Assembly (NCBI GenBank): GCA_003963115.1
Contig: RXJQ01000004.1
Span: 1 to 64,000, forward strand
From: Burkholderiales bacterium
GTDB taxonomy: Bacteria; Pseudomonadota; Gammaproteobacteria; Burkholderiales; Burkholderiaceae_C
Length of the DNA: 64,000 nucleotides
Direction: 5' to 3'
Part shown: one piece after another, positions 63,415 through 64,000 of the stretch
Position numbering within the stretch: the first letter of the stretch is position 1
How the letters are laid out: each line of letters opens with the position of its first letter
Translations under genes and position numbers: made by a program
Notes under the pieces: generated by a model
Databases searched by the model: none
Told to the model about the DNA's origin: nothing
Seen by the model: only the letters and a program-made list of their open reading frames with translations

Positions 63415-64000
63415 ATGAACAAGACAAGGTTGGCGGCTGGCTTGGCCGCTGTTTGCGCATCTGTACTGGCATCCACATCGGCCTGGGCCGCACTCAAGGA
63501 AGGCGATGCGGTTCCTGACTTCAAGTTACAGGCCTCCCTGGCTGGCAAAGAGTTCAGCTATGCCTTGAAGGATGCACTCAAGAAGGGCCCCGTGGTGGTG
63601 TACTTCTACCCCTCGGCCTACACGGGGGGCTGCAACATCCAGGCGCACACCTTTGCGGTGAATGTGGACAAGTTCGCGACGGCTGGGGCTTCCATCATTG
63701 GCGTATCGCTGGACAGCATCAAGCGCCTCAACGACTTCTCCGCCGACCCCGAATACTGCGCCGGCAAGATCCCCGTGGCGTCGGATGCGGATGGCAAGGT
63801 CTCGAAGGCCTTTGATCTGGCCGTGAGCGAGATCCCTGCGGGACGCAAGGACACACGTGGTGTGGAGATCGACCATGCGCGCGTGGACCGCACGACCTTC
63901 ATCGTCACACCTGACGGCAAGGTGGCCGCCACCGTGGGTGGCTTGCCTCCGGCGGCCAACGTCGAGAAGGCGCTGGAGGTCGTGCAAGGCCTCAATGGCA
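63415..64000 (+). CDS. Periplasmic peroxiredoxin (AhpC/TSA, BCP/PrxQ-like), cut by the window end
   Basis: An ATG at 63415 with GGAG upstream opens a frame that is still open at base 64000 (195 codons visible). A signal peptide ends near AWA-AL (residue 26). The thioredoxin-fold domain starts KEGDAVPDFKL and shows the peroxidatic-Cys loop YPSAYTGGCNIQAHTF, where YPxAFTPGC is usual, so the Thr and Cys are kept but Pro is Gly. A further Cys in YCAGKIP may resolve. It should reduce peroxides in the periplasm, perhaps by-products of the operon's redox chemistry. Confidence 0.82.
   Translation, partial: MNKTRLAAGLAAVCASVLASTSAWAALKEGDAVPDFKLQASLAGKEFSYALKDALKKGPVVVYFYPSAYTGGCNIQAHTFAVNVDKFATAGASIIGVSLDSIKRLNDFSADPEYCAGKIPVASDADGKVSKAFDLAVSEIPAGRKDTRGVEIDHARVDRTTFIVTPDGKVAATVGGLPPAANVEKALEVVQGLNG

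Noticed and set aside
1-64000. CRISPR array, tRNA, rRNA, intact insertion sequence or prophage genes
   Set aside because: No regularly spaced repeats, cloverleaf-like sequence, transposase or phage structural gene was recognised anywhere in the window.

Overview
The window looks like a high-GC betaproteobacterial chromosome. It is probably a Burkholderiales member of the Ideonella / Rubrivivax / Aquabacterium / Rhizobacter kind, judged from gene content and codon bias; no rRNA or other marker is present to fix the genus. All assignments come from reading the sequence; no database search was run.

Layout. 1-2.4 kb: an accessory end with a hypothetical gene fragment, a possible S1-like small gene and a hipBA toxin-antitoxin operon with two operator copies. 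2.5-5.0 kb: two overlapping membrane diguanylate cyclase genes. 5.0-8.2 kb: a compact polyester-hydrolase cluster. It holds a GISSG-type extracellular medium-chain PHA depolymerase, an AraC-family regulator and a PETase/cutinase-type hydrolase. The two hydrolase promoters share the same roughly 30-bp site with two AAATGA half-sites 21 bp apart. 8.2-15 kb: a nitronate monooxygenase and an RND efflux operon (pump, adaptor, GntR regulator). 15-17.9 kb: a secreted C13/caspase-like protease, an orphan FtsX-type permease and a TetR regulator.

17.9-45.8 kb (about 43% of the window) is one uninterrupted non-ribosomal peptide synthetase gene of about 9,282 codons. It has eight C-A-PCP modules, a lipo-initiating starter C domain and tandem thioesterases. 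Pocket residues read Ser - hydrophobic - hydrophobic - Phe - hydrophobic - (possibly basic) - Ile/Val - Phe. There are no separate epimerase domains, but five C domains carry the extended N-terminal motif of dual condensation/epimerisation domains, so residues 1, 2, 3, 5 and 6 should be D. The predicted product is an acylated octapeptide. Upstream lies the wreck of a PAS/receiver sensor gene.

46.6-58.0 kb: a small serine hydrolase, an XRE-cupin regulator, a molbindin, an SfnR-like sigma-54 activator, and a long minus-strand organosulfur block. That block contains a porin, a sulfonate-type ABC transporter, a rhodanese-like protein without its cysteine, a cytochrome b561 and a sulfate-binding protein. 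Two promoters in it share a 29-bp element (25/29 identical).

58.4-64 kb: a divergent operon of planctomycete-style proteins (DUF1549/DUF1553, DUF1501), two c-type cytochromes and a peroxiredoxin cut by the window end. Both the porin/ABC operon and this operon have sigma-54 -24/-12 promoters. I therefore read 48.7-64 kb as one sigma-54-controlled sulfur-scavenging region with an undescribed periplasmic redox arm.
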